Positions 8,523-15,593 of a stretch of 41,221 nt of DNA are shown piece by piece. The position numbers were made by a program, and so were the translations under genes. Numbering within the stretch: position 1 is the first letter of the stretch; each line of letters starts with the position of its first letter. The stretch covers positions 1-41,221 of the forward strand of contig JAFLBY010000008.1 of assembly GCA_017302855.1 (NCBI GenBank), read 5' to 3'. The notes under the pieces were generated by a model that was not told the DNA's origin, searched no databases, and saw nothing but the letters and a program-made list of their open reading frames with translations. The stretch is from Candidatus Kapaibacterium sp. GTDB taxonomy: Bacteria > Bacteroidota > Ignavibacteria > Kapaibacteriales > UBA961.

Positions 8523-9046
8523 AGTATGATTGTCCGATAATGGTTGATGAACGCTTTAGTATTGCTGTCTATTTTATTCAATGGAATGATTTACACATAA
8601 TCATTTCACGCATTTTACGCGATGATTATATCAGAGGCTTACTCTCGGTTGATGTGCGTATTGAATCAGACGCAGTGGATTTCGTATTCAAACCTATAAG
8701 GTTTACGAAAAGCTAAGCATCACCAAAAATTCCCTTCATTGAGGGGTGGCAGACGCAGTCTGACGGGGTGGATTATGTACCAAAATTGCGCCCCACTTTT
8801 TTCGCTTAGTCTGGATGGGGTTTTCCCAATAAAAATGGGGGGAGAAATGTGAAAAAATGAATTAAAAAAGTTCAGATTCAAATTCAACGGGTGTTTTGTA
8901 CGATAGTGCCGAATGTATTCTTTCTGAAAATTACGATTTCATTGTAATTTCGTAGTTAAGTGAAGGATCTCGATAAGCAATCCCAAACTTCGGCTAAAGC
9001 CGCAAAACGATATGCGCCATTCATCACAACATCGGGAGGAGGTTTC
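8523..9046. other. Non-coding stretch at the left edge of the accessory island
   Basis: No plausible gene. It holds the upstream region of the VWA gene, a REP-like palindromic repeat (listed separately) and, from ~8985, a degenerate left flank of the 210-bp repeat (words CATCGGGAGGAGG and CGATATGCGCCATTCATC that recur before the next copies). Two stretches of ordinary AT-rich sequence between them show nothing I recognise. Confidence 0.5.
8721..8771. repeat. REP-like palindromic repeat
   Basis: The segment contains CCCTTCATTGAGGGG, a small hairpin, directly followed by GTGGCAGACGCAGTCTGACGG and GGTGG, which holds a second small palindrome (AGACGCAGTCT). This two-part layout resembles the extragenic palindromic repeats scattered through many Bacteroidota genomes. 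Only one copy occurs in this window, so the family assignment is from memory. Confidence 0.4.
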
Positions 9047-9256
9047 CACAGCAATGAACCTATAAAACACTGTATTTACTACGGCATAGAGAAATTTTCT
9101 TTGCTCATATTTGGATGGATAAGCAAAGTTTTGTAGTTTTGGGGAAATTAACGACGCTTTGCGTCAATATGGGAGGCGCATCTATACATTTGCAAAAGTA
9201 CATCCTTGACAAACTGCGTTTGCATTCAGTAACTGCGCAAATCCGCCTCCCGTTGG
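9047..9256 (+). repeat. 210-bp interspersed repeat, copy R1
   Basis: The first full copy of an element that recurs nearly identically downstream. It starts with CCACAGCAATGAA and contains the hairpin CTTTGCT...AGCAAAG. Its right third is bounded by the inverted repeat GGGAGGC...GCCTCCC, and it ends at GTTG. A TACATTTG word inside it matches the Bacteroidota -7 promoter consensus TAnnTTTG and lies upstream of the next gene. No open frame of note was seen in it. Confidence 0.85.
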
Positions 9257-9321
9257 TGGCAAGTTTAATAAGACATTAACAGTAAATCATCAATTAATAA
9301 TAACTTAAAATAAAACGGAAA

Positions 9322-9849
9322 ATGAAAAGACTATTTGCAATTTTAACGACAACTTTGGTTTTAATGACCATGTCAGTATTTGCTCAATCTACTTTAAAAG
9401 AGTATAAAGTAGGACATGTAATATATGTTAGTTTGCCAGATTATATGAGTAAAACCGTAGGGCTTAACAGTGCTGCAATGTTACAATATAAAAGTACAGT
9501 GAAAGATGTTTATGGCTATATAATTGAAGATAATAAAGAAGAATTAAAATTAGCAGAACTTAATTATGAATCGATTAATGAATTTTATGAGGATTTTATA
9601 AAGGACTTTGTGAAGGACGAAGATAAAAGAAAAGTTTCAAAACCACAATATCGGAAAAAGGGAGAGATAAATTTTGTTGAATGTGATGTAACATTTTATG
9701 ATAAAGAGGCAAAATCTGAAATTTATTTTTTTGTTGGAATTGTGGAAACTAATTATTCGTATTATAAAATATTGTCATGGTCAACAGCAGAAAACAAAGA
9801 AAAGTATAAAGCAGACTTTCAGAAAATTTTATATAGTTTTAAAGATTAA
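9322..9849 (+). CDS. Secreted hypothetical protein (cassette gene A)
   Basis: 175 residues. A signal peptide (MKRLFAILTTTLVLMTMSVFAQ, cut after FAQ) is followed by a small soluble domain with strands KEYKVGHVIYVSLPDYM and VDGY-like segments and a helical C-terminus ending QKILYSFKD. I recall similar unannotated secreted proteins in Bacteroidota but no function. The gene is much more AT-rich than the flanking housekeeping genes. It is the first gene after repeat R1 and lies 25 bp before the next open frame, so the two probably share a transcript. Confidence 0.7.
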   Translation: MKRLFAILTTTLVLMTMSVFAQSTLKEYKVGHVIYVSLPDYMSKTVGLNSAAMLQYKSTVKDVYGYIIEDNKEELKLAELNYESINEFYEDFIKDFVKDEDKRKVSKPQYRKKGEINFVECDVTFYDKEAKSEIYFFVGIVETNYSYYKILSWSTAENKEKYKADFQKILYSFKD

Positions 9850-9873
9850 TCAACACTATAAGATATATGAGAT

Positions 9874-10406
9874 ATGAAAAATAAATCTTGATTATTTTTA
9901 CAATATTGACAGCAATGACTGTATTGGGACAAAATTTGAAGGTAAAATATTTTATTAAAGGTGGCGACTACAAATCAATTTGCAACGGGACATTTGCTCA
10001 AAGGAAAATATATATCAATAAGGACAATAAAGTTTATAGCAAAATATCAAATTCTGAGATAGTATTTTGGAATGATGCAAGCGTTCAGGGAGATGAAATT
10101 CTAAAAGCAGAAATAAATAAAAACGTAATAGAGATTTTAGGTCATAAGTGTGATGGATTGATTTTGACTTGCAAAAGTGGATCACAGAAATATTATTTCA
10201 ATTCAAATCTTTCTGTGAATTCAAAATTATTTGCTAATCATAAATTTGGTAATCGGTTTGATTATTTTTTGAAATCAAATGCTTTGCCATTAAAATGTAT
10301 TATAGAGACAGCGAAATTTACATTGGAAAACACAGCAATAGAAGTAAAATCTATGATGCTTGACAATAAGATATTTGAACTTCCAACAGGAACAAAGACA
10401 GAATAG
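9874..10406 (+). CDS. Secreted hypothetical protein, 5' end frameshifted (cassette gene B)
   Basis: The body reads from a TTG at 9888 (LIIFTILTAMTVLGQNLKVKYF...), a signal-peptide core without a proper start. An ATG at 9874 opens MKNKS in another frame and meets TGA after five codons. Adding one A to the AAATAAATC run would give MKNKILIIFTILTAM, an ideal signal peptide. One base therefore seems lost, by mutation or sequencing error; otherwise TTG or the ATG at 9914 must serve. The mature part has a GHKCDGLIL segment and ends LPLKCIIE...FELPTGTK, reminiscent of the DUF4412/GLPGLI-type secreted proteins of Bacteroidota. Function unknown. Confidence 0.6.
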
Positions 10407-10428
10407 AGTTCATACTAATAAAACCAGC

Positions 10429-10559
10429 TGCCAACATGGTGTATATTTTATGCGTGTTCTTCCAATTTGAAAGTTCTGTAATAATTTATTAATTTTGTTC
10501 TCAGTTGAAAGTGTAATGCGTTCTAAACACCGCACAAAATATACACCCAAACGTTAGGT
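10429..10559 (+). other. attC-like recombination site (imperfect palindrome)
   Basis: A 131-nt structure directly after cassette gene B. The left arm GGTGTATATTTTATGCG pairs with the right arm CGCACAAAATATACACC at 16 of 17 positions, and the helix continues inward with TGTT/AACA. The outer boxes are TGCCAAC on the left and GTTAGGT on the right. GTTAGGT matches the integron R' core GTTRRRY, and AAC pairs with GTT. Unpaired bases differ between the arms, as in attC sites folded from one strand. The interior loop is ~76 nt. Confidence 0.6.
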
Positions 10560-10584
10560 ATAACTGTTCGACACGACATAAACA

Positions 10585-11103
10585 ATGAAAAAAGAAAATC
10601 TGTATAAGGAAATATCGGACGCAGTTCAAAGTCTTTTAAAAATGGCTCGTGAATCTTCTTTCAATAAGATTTCGGACAATTGTAAGTTTATCATTTCGAA
10701 AATTGAACATAGTGACAAAAACTTCTTTGAGCAAAACAAAATTCGCAAAATAGACAACGACAAAAAGACACCAAAACCTCTTACTGACACCATTGTTGAA
10801 CTTGAGATAATATATGCAAATCTTTATGACGTAAATTTATATGTTTATAAAGCAGATAGTCATTCAACCATTATTGAAATACAATATTTCCCACGTTCAT
10901 TACACGACGTAGAGTATCAAAGAATATCAGCGACACAAGAGACAATGCTTCATTGCAAAGTAGCTGTTCCTCCTTATGCATCTGACAATAAGGAAAAGTT
11001 TGACATTAACTGGCAACTCGGGACTTTAAATCATACATGGAAAATGTTTTGGTGGCAACGAAAGACAAAAAAATATCTTGAAAGTCGTGGAGTTAAATTA
11101 TAG
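10585..11103 (+). CDS. Hypothetical protein (cassette gene C)
   Basis: 172 residues with no signal peptide and a Lys-rich helical first third (KKENLYKEISDAVQSLLKMARESSF). It then has strands around TDTIVELEIIYANLYDVNLYVYKAD and a Trp-rich, basic C-terminus (HTWKMFWWQRKTKKYLESRG). Not recognised. It is AT-rich, starts 26 nt after the GTTAGGT core of the preceding attC-like site, and is followed by another attC-like left half. This is the position expected for a single-gene cassette. Confidence 0.6.
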   Translation: MKKENLYKEISDAVQSLLKMARESSFNKISDNCKFIISKIEHSDKNFFEQNKIRKIDNDKKTPKPLTDTIVELEIIYANLYDVNLYVYKADSHSTIIEIQYFPRSLHDVEYQRISATQETMLHCKVAVPPYASDNKEKFDINWQLGTLNHTWKMFWWQRKTKKYLESRGVKL

Positions 11104-11214
11104 ACAGATACTTATACAATAGAAAAACTGATAACGATGAACAGAAAAAAAAATACTGTGGCGTCAGAAAAAAAAGAAACAAAACGTTACGAACAGAATG
11201 GATAATACAACAGC

Positions 11215-11350
11215 ACCTAACAGGCGTTTGGCAAAAATCAGGCTCAGTGCTTAATTGAAGCTTTGTGCTTCGTATCAAGTTCAGTGGTGGCAGACAGTGA
11301 AGTGCTTTGAATTGAAAATAAGCGAAGCTCAATCCGCCCGAACGCCAAGC
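11215..11350 (+). other. Left part of an attC-like site
   Basis: ACCTAAC fits the integron R'' core RYYYAAC exactly and is followed by AGGCGTTTGGC. About 115 nt further, GAACGCCAAGC supplies a partial right arm (GGCGTT/AACGCC). The expected GTTRRRY box is missing at this place. Instead the flank of repeat R2 begins, and the next GTT box (GGTTATGTT) comes only after R2 at about 11610. This looks like an attC site split by the repeat. Confidence 0.42.
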
Positions 11351-11396
11351 CCAAACTCGATGCGCCGCCTATCGTCGGCACCTCGGGAGGTGGATA

Positions 11397-11606
11397 CCAC
11401 AGCAATGAATCTCTAAATCACTGTGTTTACTTGGGCATAGAGAAGCTTCCTTTGCTCATATTTGGATGGATAAGCAAAGTTTTGTAGTTTTGGGGAAATT
11501 AACGGCGCATTGCGTCAATATGGGAGGCGCATCTATACATTTGCAAAAGTACTTCATTGACAAACTGCGTTTGCATTCAGTAACTGCGCAAAGCGGCCTC
11601 CCATTA
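11397..11606 (+). repeat. 210-bp interspersed repeat, copy R2
   Basis: Full-length second copy, the same length as R1 and R4, with only scattered substitutions by eye. It keeps the CTTTGCT/AGCAAAG hairpin, the near-palindrome GCGCATTGCGT, the GGGAGGC...GCCTCCC bounding inverted repeat and the TACATTTG word. It sits between the split attC-like site and the ankyrin gene. Confidence 0.88.
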
Positions 11607-11637
11607 GTGGTTATGTTGCCAAAAAACTCCTAATAAA

Positions 11638-12299
11638 ATGAAAAAGACGTTTTTAATTTTACTAATTTTAAGTACTTTAAGTTTCATTCATAAAGAAAAA
11701 TGGGATGACAATAAAGAAGATTGGACACCTTTAATGTTGGCTATCTATAATGGAAATGCTAAAGAATTTAATAAAATAATTGATAAAGGTGTAGATGTAA
11801 CATACCAAATAAAAACTTCTTGGAAATTGAATGCGCTTAATATTGCGGTTAAAAAAATAATTTTGAAGCAGTTACAAAATTAGTTTCTACAAAGAAATTC
11901 CCAAATTTACAATATTACTTTGAAGATGCTTGTGGAGGAAAAAGTAAATTAATAGTTGATTTTTTTATTAGCAAAGGTGTTAACGTAAATAATTACTCTG
12001 AAAATGGACACTCGAATTTAATGACAGCTTGCTCATTCGGAACATTAGAAATCGTAGAAAGCTTAATAAAAAATGGAGCTGAGTTAAATCATCAAAGAGA
12101 AGTCGATGGAATAACAGCTTTAATGTTGTCAGCTTTTAATGGAGACCTAAAAAAAGTTGAAATACTATTAAAAAATGGAGCAGATAAAAAAATTAAAGAC
12201 AAAAATGGACAAACCGCATATGACTATATAGACCAAATTTATCCGAGATTAAATATTAGTGAAGAAACAAAAAACGAATTAAAACATATTCTAAAATAA
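11638..12299 (+). pseudogene. Ankyrin-repeat protein, frameshifted (cassette gene D)
   Basis: One ankyrin-repeat gene broken into two frames. The first reads MKKTFLILLILSTLSF (signal peptide), then DWTPLMLAIYNGNAKEFNKIIDKGVDV and ALNIAVKK. It breaks at a run of seven A at 11851-11857. One more A would continue as NNFEAVTKLVSTKKFPNL, a good ankyrin helix pair, and join the second frame, which carries NLMTACSFGTLEIVESLIKNGAEL and ITALMLSAFNGDLKKVEILLKNGAD. The restored protein would have ~220 residues and four or five repeats and be exported. A sequencing error in the homopolymer is possible. Confidence 0.75.
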
Positions 12300-12306
12300 A
12301 CACAGC

Positions 12307-12437
12307 CACTAACAGCCGTTTTGGGAAATTGCGGTTATGGGATTTATCAGAATTGTTTATTTTTGAAACTAAATTTTGTCTATATTTGTAAACGAAAGTG
12401 TTGAAAATCCGCCTCCCATTAACTGTAACCGTTAGAA
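12307..12437 (+). other. attC-like site, second complete example
   Basis: Follows the ankyrin gene by 7 nt. The left core CACTAAC and right core GTTAGAA are 131 nt apart, the same span as the site after gene B. Inner complementary blocks are TGGGA/TCCCA and GCGG/CCGC, so pairing is weaker than in the first site. The right part shares ATCCGCCTCCCATTA with the end of the 210-bp repeat. TATATTTG at 12381 matches TAnnTTTG and could be a promoter for the next gene. Confidence 0.42.
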
Positions 12438-12444
12438 ACAGTCC

Positions 12445-13182
12445 ATGAACAGAAACAGAATTTTAATTTTGACAACTTTTATTGCCCTTCTGACAGTGGG
12501 GTGTTTTCTGTTCGGTTATACAAAAATTAATACGGATGAAAGATTTGTTTCTTACATTGTTGATGCAAAAAAACAGGACATAAAACTATATTGGAAAAAC
12601 GACAATGACGAAATTTTTAAAAGTATTGATAACCTAAATAATTGGCTTGTTACAAAAAACAAAAAATTAATATTTGCAATGAATGGTGGAATGTTCAAAA
12701 AGGACAATTCACCACAAGGACTTTTTATTGACAATGAAAGACAAATTAATCCGTTGGACACTAACAAAGGGAATGGGAATTTTTATTTAATGCCGAATGG
12801 TGTTTTTTATATTACGACAGAGAACTTGCCGAAAATTTGCATGACAACAGATTACAAAGAAACAGAACAAATAAAATATGCGACACAATCAGGACCAATG
12901 TTAGTTGTTGACGGACAAATTCATTCAGCTTTTAAAGAAGGCTCTACCAACTTGAATATTAGAAATGGTGTTGGAATTTTGGAAGACAATAAATTAATTT
13001 TTGTAATGTCCAAGAAGGAAATTAATTTTTATGACTTTGCAGACTACTTTAAAAAGTTAGGTTGTAAGAACGCATTGTATTTGGACGGTTTTGTTTCAAG
13101 AACATATTTGCCAGAACAAAATTGGATACAAAAGGATGGAAATTTGGGAGTAATAATTGGAGTCACAACAAACAGAAAATAA
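12445..13182 (+). CDS. Phosphodiester glycosidase family protein (NAGPA/DUF2233-like; cassette gene E)
   Basis: 245 residues with a hydrophobic N-terminus (ILILTTFIALLTVGCFLFGY) that would export or anchor it. The Cys inside VGC could act as a lipobox, but that is uncertain. Family motifs are in order: FAMNGGMFKKDNSPQGLFID, ATQSGPMLVVDG, NIRNGVGI and NALYLDGFVSRTYLP. These match the domain named after the enzyme that removes the GlcNAc cap of mannose-6-phosphate. Bacterial members are thought to cleave glycosidic phosphodiesters in envelope or extracellular glycans; the substrate here is unknown. It starts 8 nt after the preceding attC-like core. Confidence 0.82.
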   Translation: MNRNRILILTTFIALLTVGCFLFGYTKINTDERFVSYIVDAKKQDIKLYWKNDNDEIFKSIDNLNNWLVTKNKKLIFAMNGGMFKKDNSPQGLFIDNERQINPLDTNKGNGNFYLMPNGVFYITTENLPKICMTTDYKETEQIKYATQSGPMLVVDGQIHSAFKEGSTNLNIRNGVGILEDNKLIFVMSKKEINFYDFADYFKKLGCKNALYLDGFVSRTYLPEQNWIQKDGNLGVIIGVTTNRK

Positions 13183-13191
13183 TATGGCAGC

Positions 13192-13320
13192 AGCTAACAG
13201 GGGTTTGCTAATAGTGGGGCTGACAGTTGTAAACTCACCATATGTAACTCTATTGAGCATTGTCGTAAATTTGAGCATTAATTTTTCAAATTCGCCACTT
13301 CAGCCAAGCCCCGAAACGAT
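13192..13320 (+). other. Left part of an attC-like site
   Basis: AGCTAAC, one base off RYYYAAC, follows gene E by 9 nt and continues CAGGGGTTTGC. GGGGCTGA at ~13218 and TCAGCC/AAGCCCC at ~13303 are possible partner blocks. As in the site before R2, the right GTT box is absent and the flank of the truncated repeat R3 follows directly. Confidence 0.35.
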
Positions 13321-13351
13321 GTGAGTCATTCGGCACATCGGGTAGCAGTTA

Positions 13352-13453
13352 CCACAGCAGCGAATCTCTAAATCACTGTGTTTACTCCGGCATAGAGAAA
13401 TTTTCTTTGCTCATATTTGGATGGATAAGCAAAGTTTTGTAGTTTTGGGGAAA
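13352..13453 (+). repeat. 210-bp repeat, truncated copy R3
   Basis: Only the left ~102 bp are kept, from CCACAGC to TTTTGGGGAAAT. The GGGAGGC-bounded right part is missing, and the sequence switches at once to the upstream region of a small gene. The truncation point falls just after the central hairpin, which suggests two modules. Confidence 0.8.
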
Positions 13454-13504
13454 TGAATGACAAAAAGTCATTAATTTTATATATTTGAACATAAGAAAGG
13501 CATC

Positions 13505-13669
13505 ATGACAATAGTTATCAATAAGTCTAACCTCAAGAATACCTCGAAGATTTTAAGCGAAAAGCTAAAGAAATCTGAGAAAAAAGGCAACTTGTCGAAG
13601 CATTTTGGCAAACTTAAAAGGAATATTGATGGTTTAGAATATCAAACCTCAGTGCGAGTTGAAATATAA
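13505..13669 (+). CDS. Small antitoxin-like protein (cassette gene F)
   Basis: A 54-residue open frame: a basic helical start (KNTSKILSEKLKKSEKKGN), then LSKHFGKLKRNIDGLEYQ. I associate this last segment with short antitoxin-type proteins encoded before toxins in Bacteroidota, where it usually ends EYQ-x-x-xRNEW. Here the end reads VRVEI, so the C-terminus may be altered. No toxin frame follows before the next repeat. Orphan antitoxins are common cargo of integron cassettes. Family assignment is from memory and tentative. Confidence 0.42.
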   Translation: MTIVINKSNLKNTSKILSEKLKKSEKKGNLSKHFGKLKRNIDGLEYQTSVRVEI

Positions 13670-13687
13670 AAAAGTCCGCCAACAGCA

Positions 13688-13759
13688 GTAACTATTCCAC
13701 AACTCATCTGTAATTTTTTAGCAAAACAAGTGACAATGTGATAAAGCGTAGGGCAGTTT
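13688..13759 (+). repeat. Flank repeat S1 (left neighbour of R4)
   Basis: A ~70-bp segment (core words ACAACTCATCTGTAATTT and ATGTGATAAA-CGTAGGGC) that recurs at 14593, there ending in a degenerate CTACAGTGAA. It directly abuts R4. Confidence 0.75.
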
Positions 13760-13969
13760 CCACAGCAATGAACCTCTAAATCACCGTGCTTACTACGGCA
13801 TAGAGAAATTTTCTTTACTCATGTTTGGATGGATAAGCAAAGTTTTGTAGTTTTGGGGGAATCAACGACGCATTGCGTCAATATGGGAGGCGCATCTATA
13901 CATTTGCAAAAGTACTTCATTGACAAACTGCGTTTGCATTCAGTAACTGCGCAAATCCGCCTCCCGTTG
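13760..13969 (+). repeat. 210-bp interspersed repeat, copy R4
   Basis: Third full copy. It contains the perfect palindrome GACGCA-T-TGCGTC, the GGGAGGC...GCCTCCC inverted repeat and the TACATTTG word. It ends at GTTG followed by TGCGTC, which can pair back to GACGCA outside the inner stem. This gives the longest foldable version of the right module. Confidence 0.88.
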
Positions 13970-13999
13970 TGCGTCAATTTATGAAAGACCGCAAAAAAT

Positions 14000-14596
14000 A
14001 TGAAATTAACGACTGACATATTGCAAGTAAATCGACAAAAAATTCTGAATGCTTTTCCTTCAGACATAAAACAAGATGTTGAAATTGTAACTGACTTTTT
14101 ATATGACAAGACATTTGTCATACACCCAATTGTTGGACAAGAGATAACTCTTAACGAAGAAAAATTAGTTATTCCAGGAAGAGTTTACTTTGACAGTCCA
14201 ACAGACGCAACAGGAAATACTCTGACAAGGACACAACAAACAATTTTAAATTGCATTTATTTAAGACACCATAATGGCTTTATTAGACAGAAGAGATTAG
14301 AAAAATTAATAGATAACACAGATGACTATTTTATTATACCTTACATTTTTCAACTTTTAGGAGAATATGTGATGGAAATTTTAGAAGTTGTTGACAAACA
14401 TATTAACGACAAAACTATTGACAATTATTTAAAATTCTCTAATGAAAATCCATTATATAGACAACAAACAGAAAGCAGAATGATTAGTTATTGGAACGAA
14501 TACTACAGAGCAATACCGGCATATAGAAAACTAAACGATTATATAGGAAAAGAAATATTTGATAGATTAAAAAAAGCGAACGCACAACATGGGTAA
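14000..14596 (+). CDS. Hypothetical protein (cassette gene G)
   Basis: 198 residues, cytoplasmic by appearance, not recognised. It is helical with several Asp/Lys-rich stretches. It includes a segment LYDKTFVIHPIVGQEITLNEEKLVIPGRVYF that looks like beta strands. It is followed by TRTQQTILNCIYLRHHNGFIRQKRLEKLI and a helical C-terminal half. A start at the first Met after a short AT-rich leader is likely. The gene is AT-rich like the other cassette genes, and its last codons run into flank repeat S2. Confidence 0.62.
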   Translation: MKLTTDILQVNRQKILNAFPSDIKQDVEIVTDFLYDKTFVIHPIVGQEITLNEEKLVIPGRVYFDSPTDATGNTLTRTQQTILNCIYLRHHNGFIRQKRLEKLIDNTDDYFIIPYIFQLLGEYVMEILEVVDKHINDKTIDNYLKFSNENPLYRQQTESRMISYWNEYYRAIPAYRKLNDYIGKEIFDRLKKANAQHG

Positions 14597-14672
14597 CTGT
14601 TGCACAACTCATCTGTAATTTGGTAGAAAAATGTGGGATAATGTGATAAAACGTAGGGCGGATACTACAGTG
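14593..14672 (+). repeat. Flank repeat S2
   Basis: Second copy of the S element. After CGTAGGGCGGATACTACAGTG the similarity to the 210-bp repeat fades, leaving only TATATTTG at ~14682. I read it as the right edge of the cassette region, with a decayed repeat copy. The stretch 14673-14860 beyond it shows nothing else. Confidence 0.6.
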
Positions 14673-14864
14673 AAAAATATTCTATATTTGGGCGGATTGT
14701 AGGGTTCATTATGGTGATTATTATCTTCAAATTACTCTGTATTTGCTCTTTTTGTACAGCTATGATTGAACTTGTTTAAAGATTGGTCAAAAGTACGATA
14801 GTGCACACAATATGCCGAAAGGCAAGATGATTTATTGATTTTTTTATGCCTTAGGGCAATTGTT

Positions 14865-15465
14865 CTAAAAACCATCTATCCATGCAAATAATCGTTCATT
14901 GACATAAAGTAATTGATAATATTCATCATCAAAAAAACTTTTAGTTCCGCGCTTAGGTGCGCGACGGTTTCGTTTGTTTTCTTTAATATTGGGAATGAGA
15001 TTCATACGAAATATCTTTTTACGCAACGTAATACAATCAAATTCTTTATCAGCATTGATAAATGTTCCTTTCGCAATCATAATACCACCTTTGACAAAGG
15101 ACAAACATATTTGTAGTCATAGCTTTTTTACGTCCTTGATAGCCTGTCTTATCGCCCTTTTTTTACAAGGTGTATGAGTTCCATCAACATAAAGTTATTT
15201 AATTGTTGCTTTGCTGCAAAATAGTAAACGTACTTTTTCCATCAGTAATTCAAGAATGCCATTTCTTTGCCACAGAGTAAAATAATAATAGACGAGTGCC
15301 ATGAAAATGGATGCTTAACTACATCGTTATCAATGAATAAGCAATGCCACTGACACCCTGTTTTACGTTTGTGGATGATGTAAACTATAATTGAGTAAAG
15401 AGAATATTTGGAGCGAAAAGTGAGTTTTTTGTCTTTAAGAATCTCTTCACAGATTGACTTTTTGT
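14865..15465 (-). pseudogene. Decayed IS5-family transposase
   Basis: Pieces of one DDE transposase lie in order on the minus strand but in different frames. First is an N-terminal piece reading KYSLYSIIVYIIHKRKTGCQW (near 15400-15340). Then LYVDGTHTPCKKG holds the first catalytic Asp. GYQGRKKAMTTNMF comes next, then NADKEFDC with the second Asp. Last is FFDDEYYQLLYVNERLFAWIDGF, covering the Glu region. Stops and frameshifts separate them, the central part between the two Asp motifs is shortened, and one extra T follows WIDGF. It cannot encode an active enzyme. It lies at the right edge of the cassette region. Confidence 0.78.
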
Positions 15466-15486
15466 GTTTTTGTCGAGTTCATATCT

Positions 15487-15557
15487 GGGAGTTGTTTTGT
15501 AAGTGTAAGTTGTTTTTGCAAATATATTAACATTCAACTTCCCGACTTTTGTTTAGA
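15487..15557. repeat. Inverted-repeat element, copy 1
   Basis: GGGAGTTGTTTTGTAAGTGTAAG ... CATTCAACTTCCCGACTTTTGTTTAG: arms complementary to each other, followed by a T-rich stretch. It matches a second copy at 22327 over its length. It sits ahead of the transposase remnant's N-terminal end, so it may be the IS terminus, a small MITE, or a mobile terminator. Confidence 0.6.
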
Positions 15558-15593
15558 CAAGTTCATAGCTTTCGATGATATTTTCCCGAAATC

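Noticed and set aside
8523..9046. Group II intron or rRNA-like RNA in the gap
   Set aside because: No domain V or other conserved RNA core was found by eye; only a REP-like palindrome is present.
11851..11857. Programmed frameshift in the ankyrin gene
   Set aside because: The A7 run could slip, but no stimulating hairpin or SD-like element is seen next to it. A simple mutation or a base-calling error explains it better.
13819..14121. Minus-strand open frame of 100 codons over repeat R4 and the start of gene G
   Set aside because: It runs through the non-coding repeat and overlaps gene G's coding start. The same frame is broken in R1, R2 and R3.
8985..14690. CRISPR array
   Set aside because: The repeats are 210 bp with genes between them, not short direct repeats with unique spacers, and no cas genes are present.
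14865..15104. Intact small gene (79 codons) at the right end of the island
   Set aside because: Its sequence is the C-terminal part of an IS5-type transposase, and the rest lies upstream in other frames, so it is a fragment.
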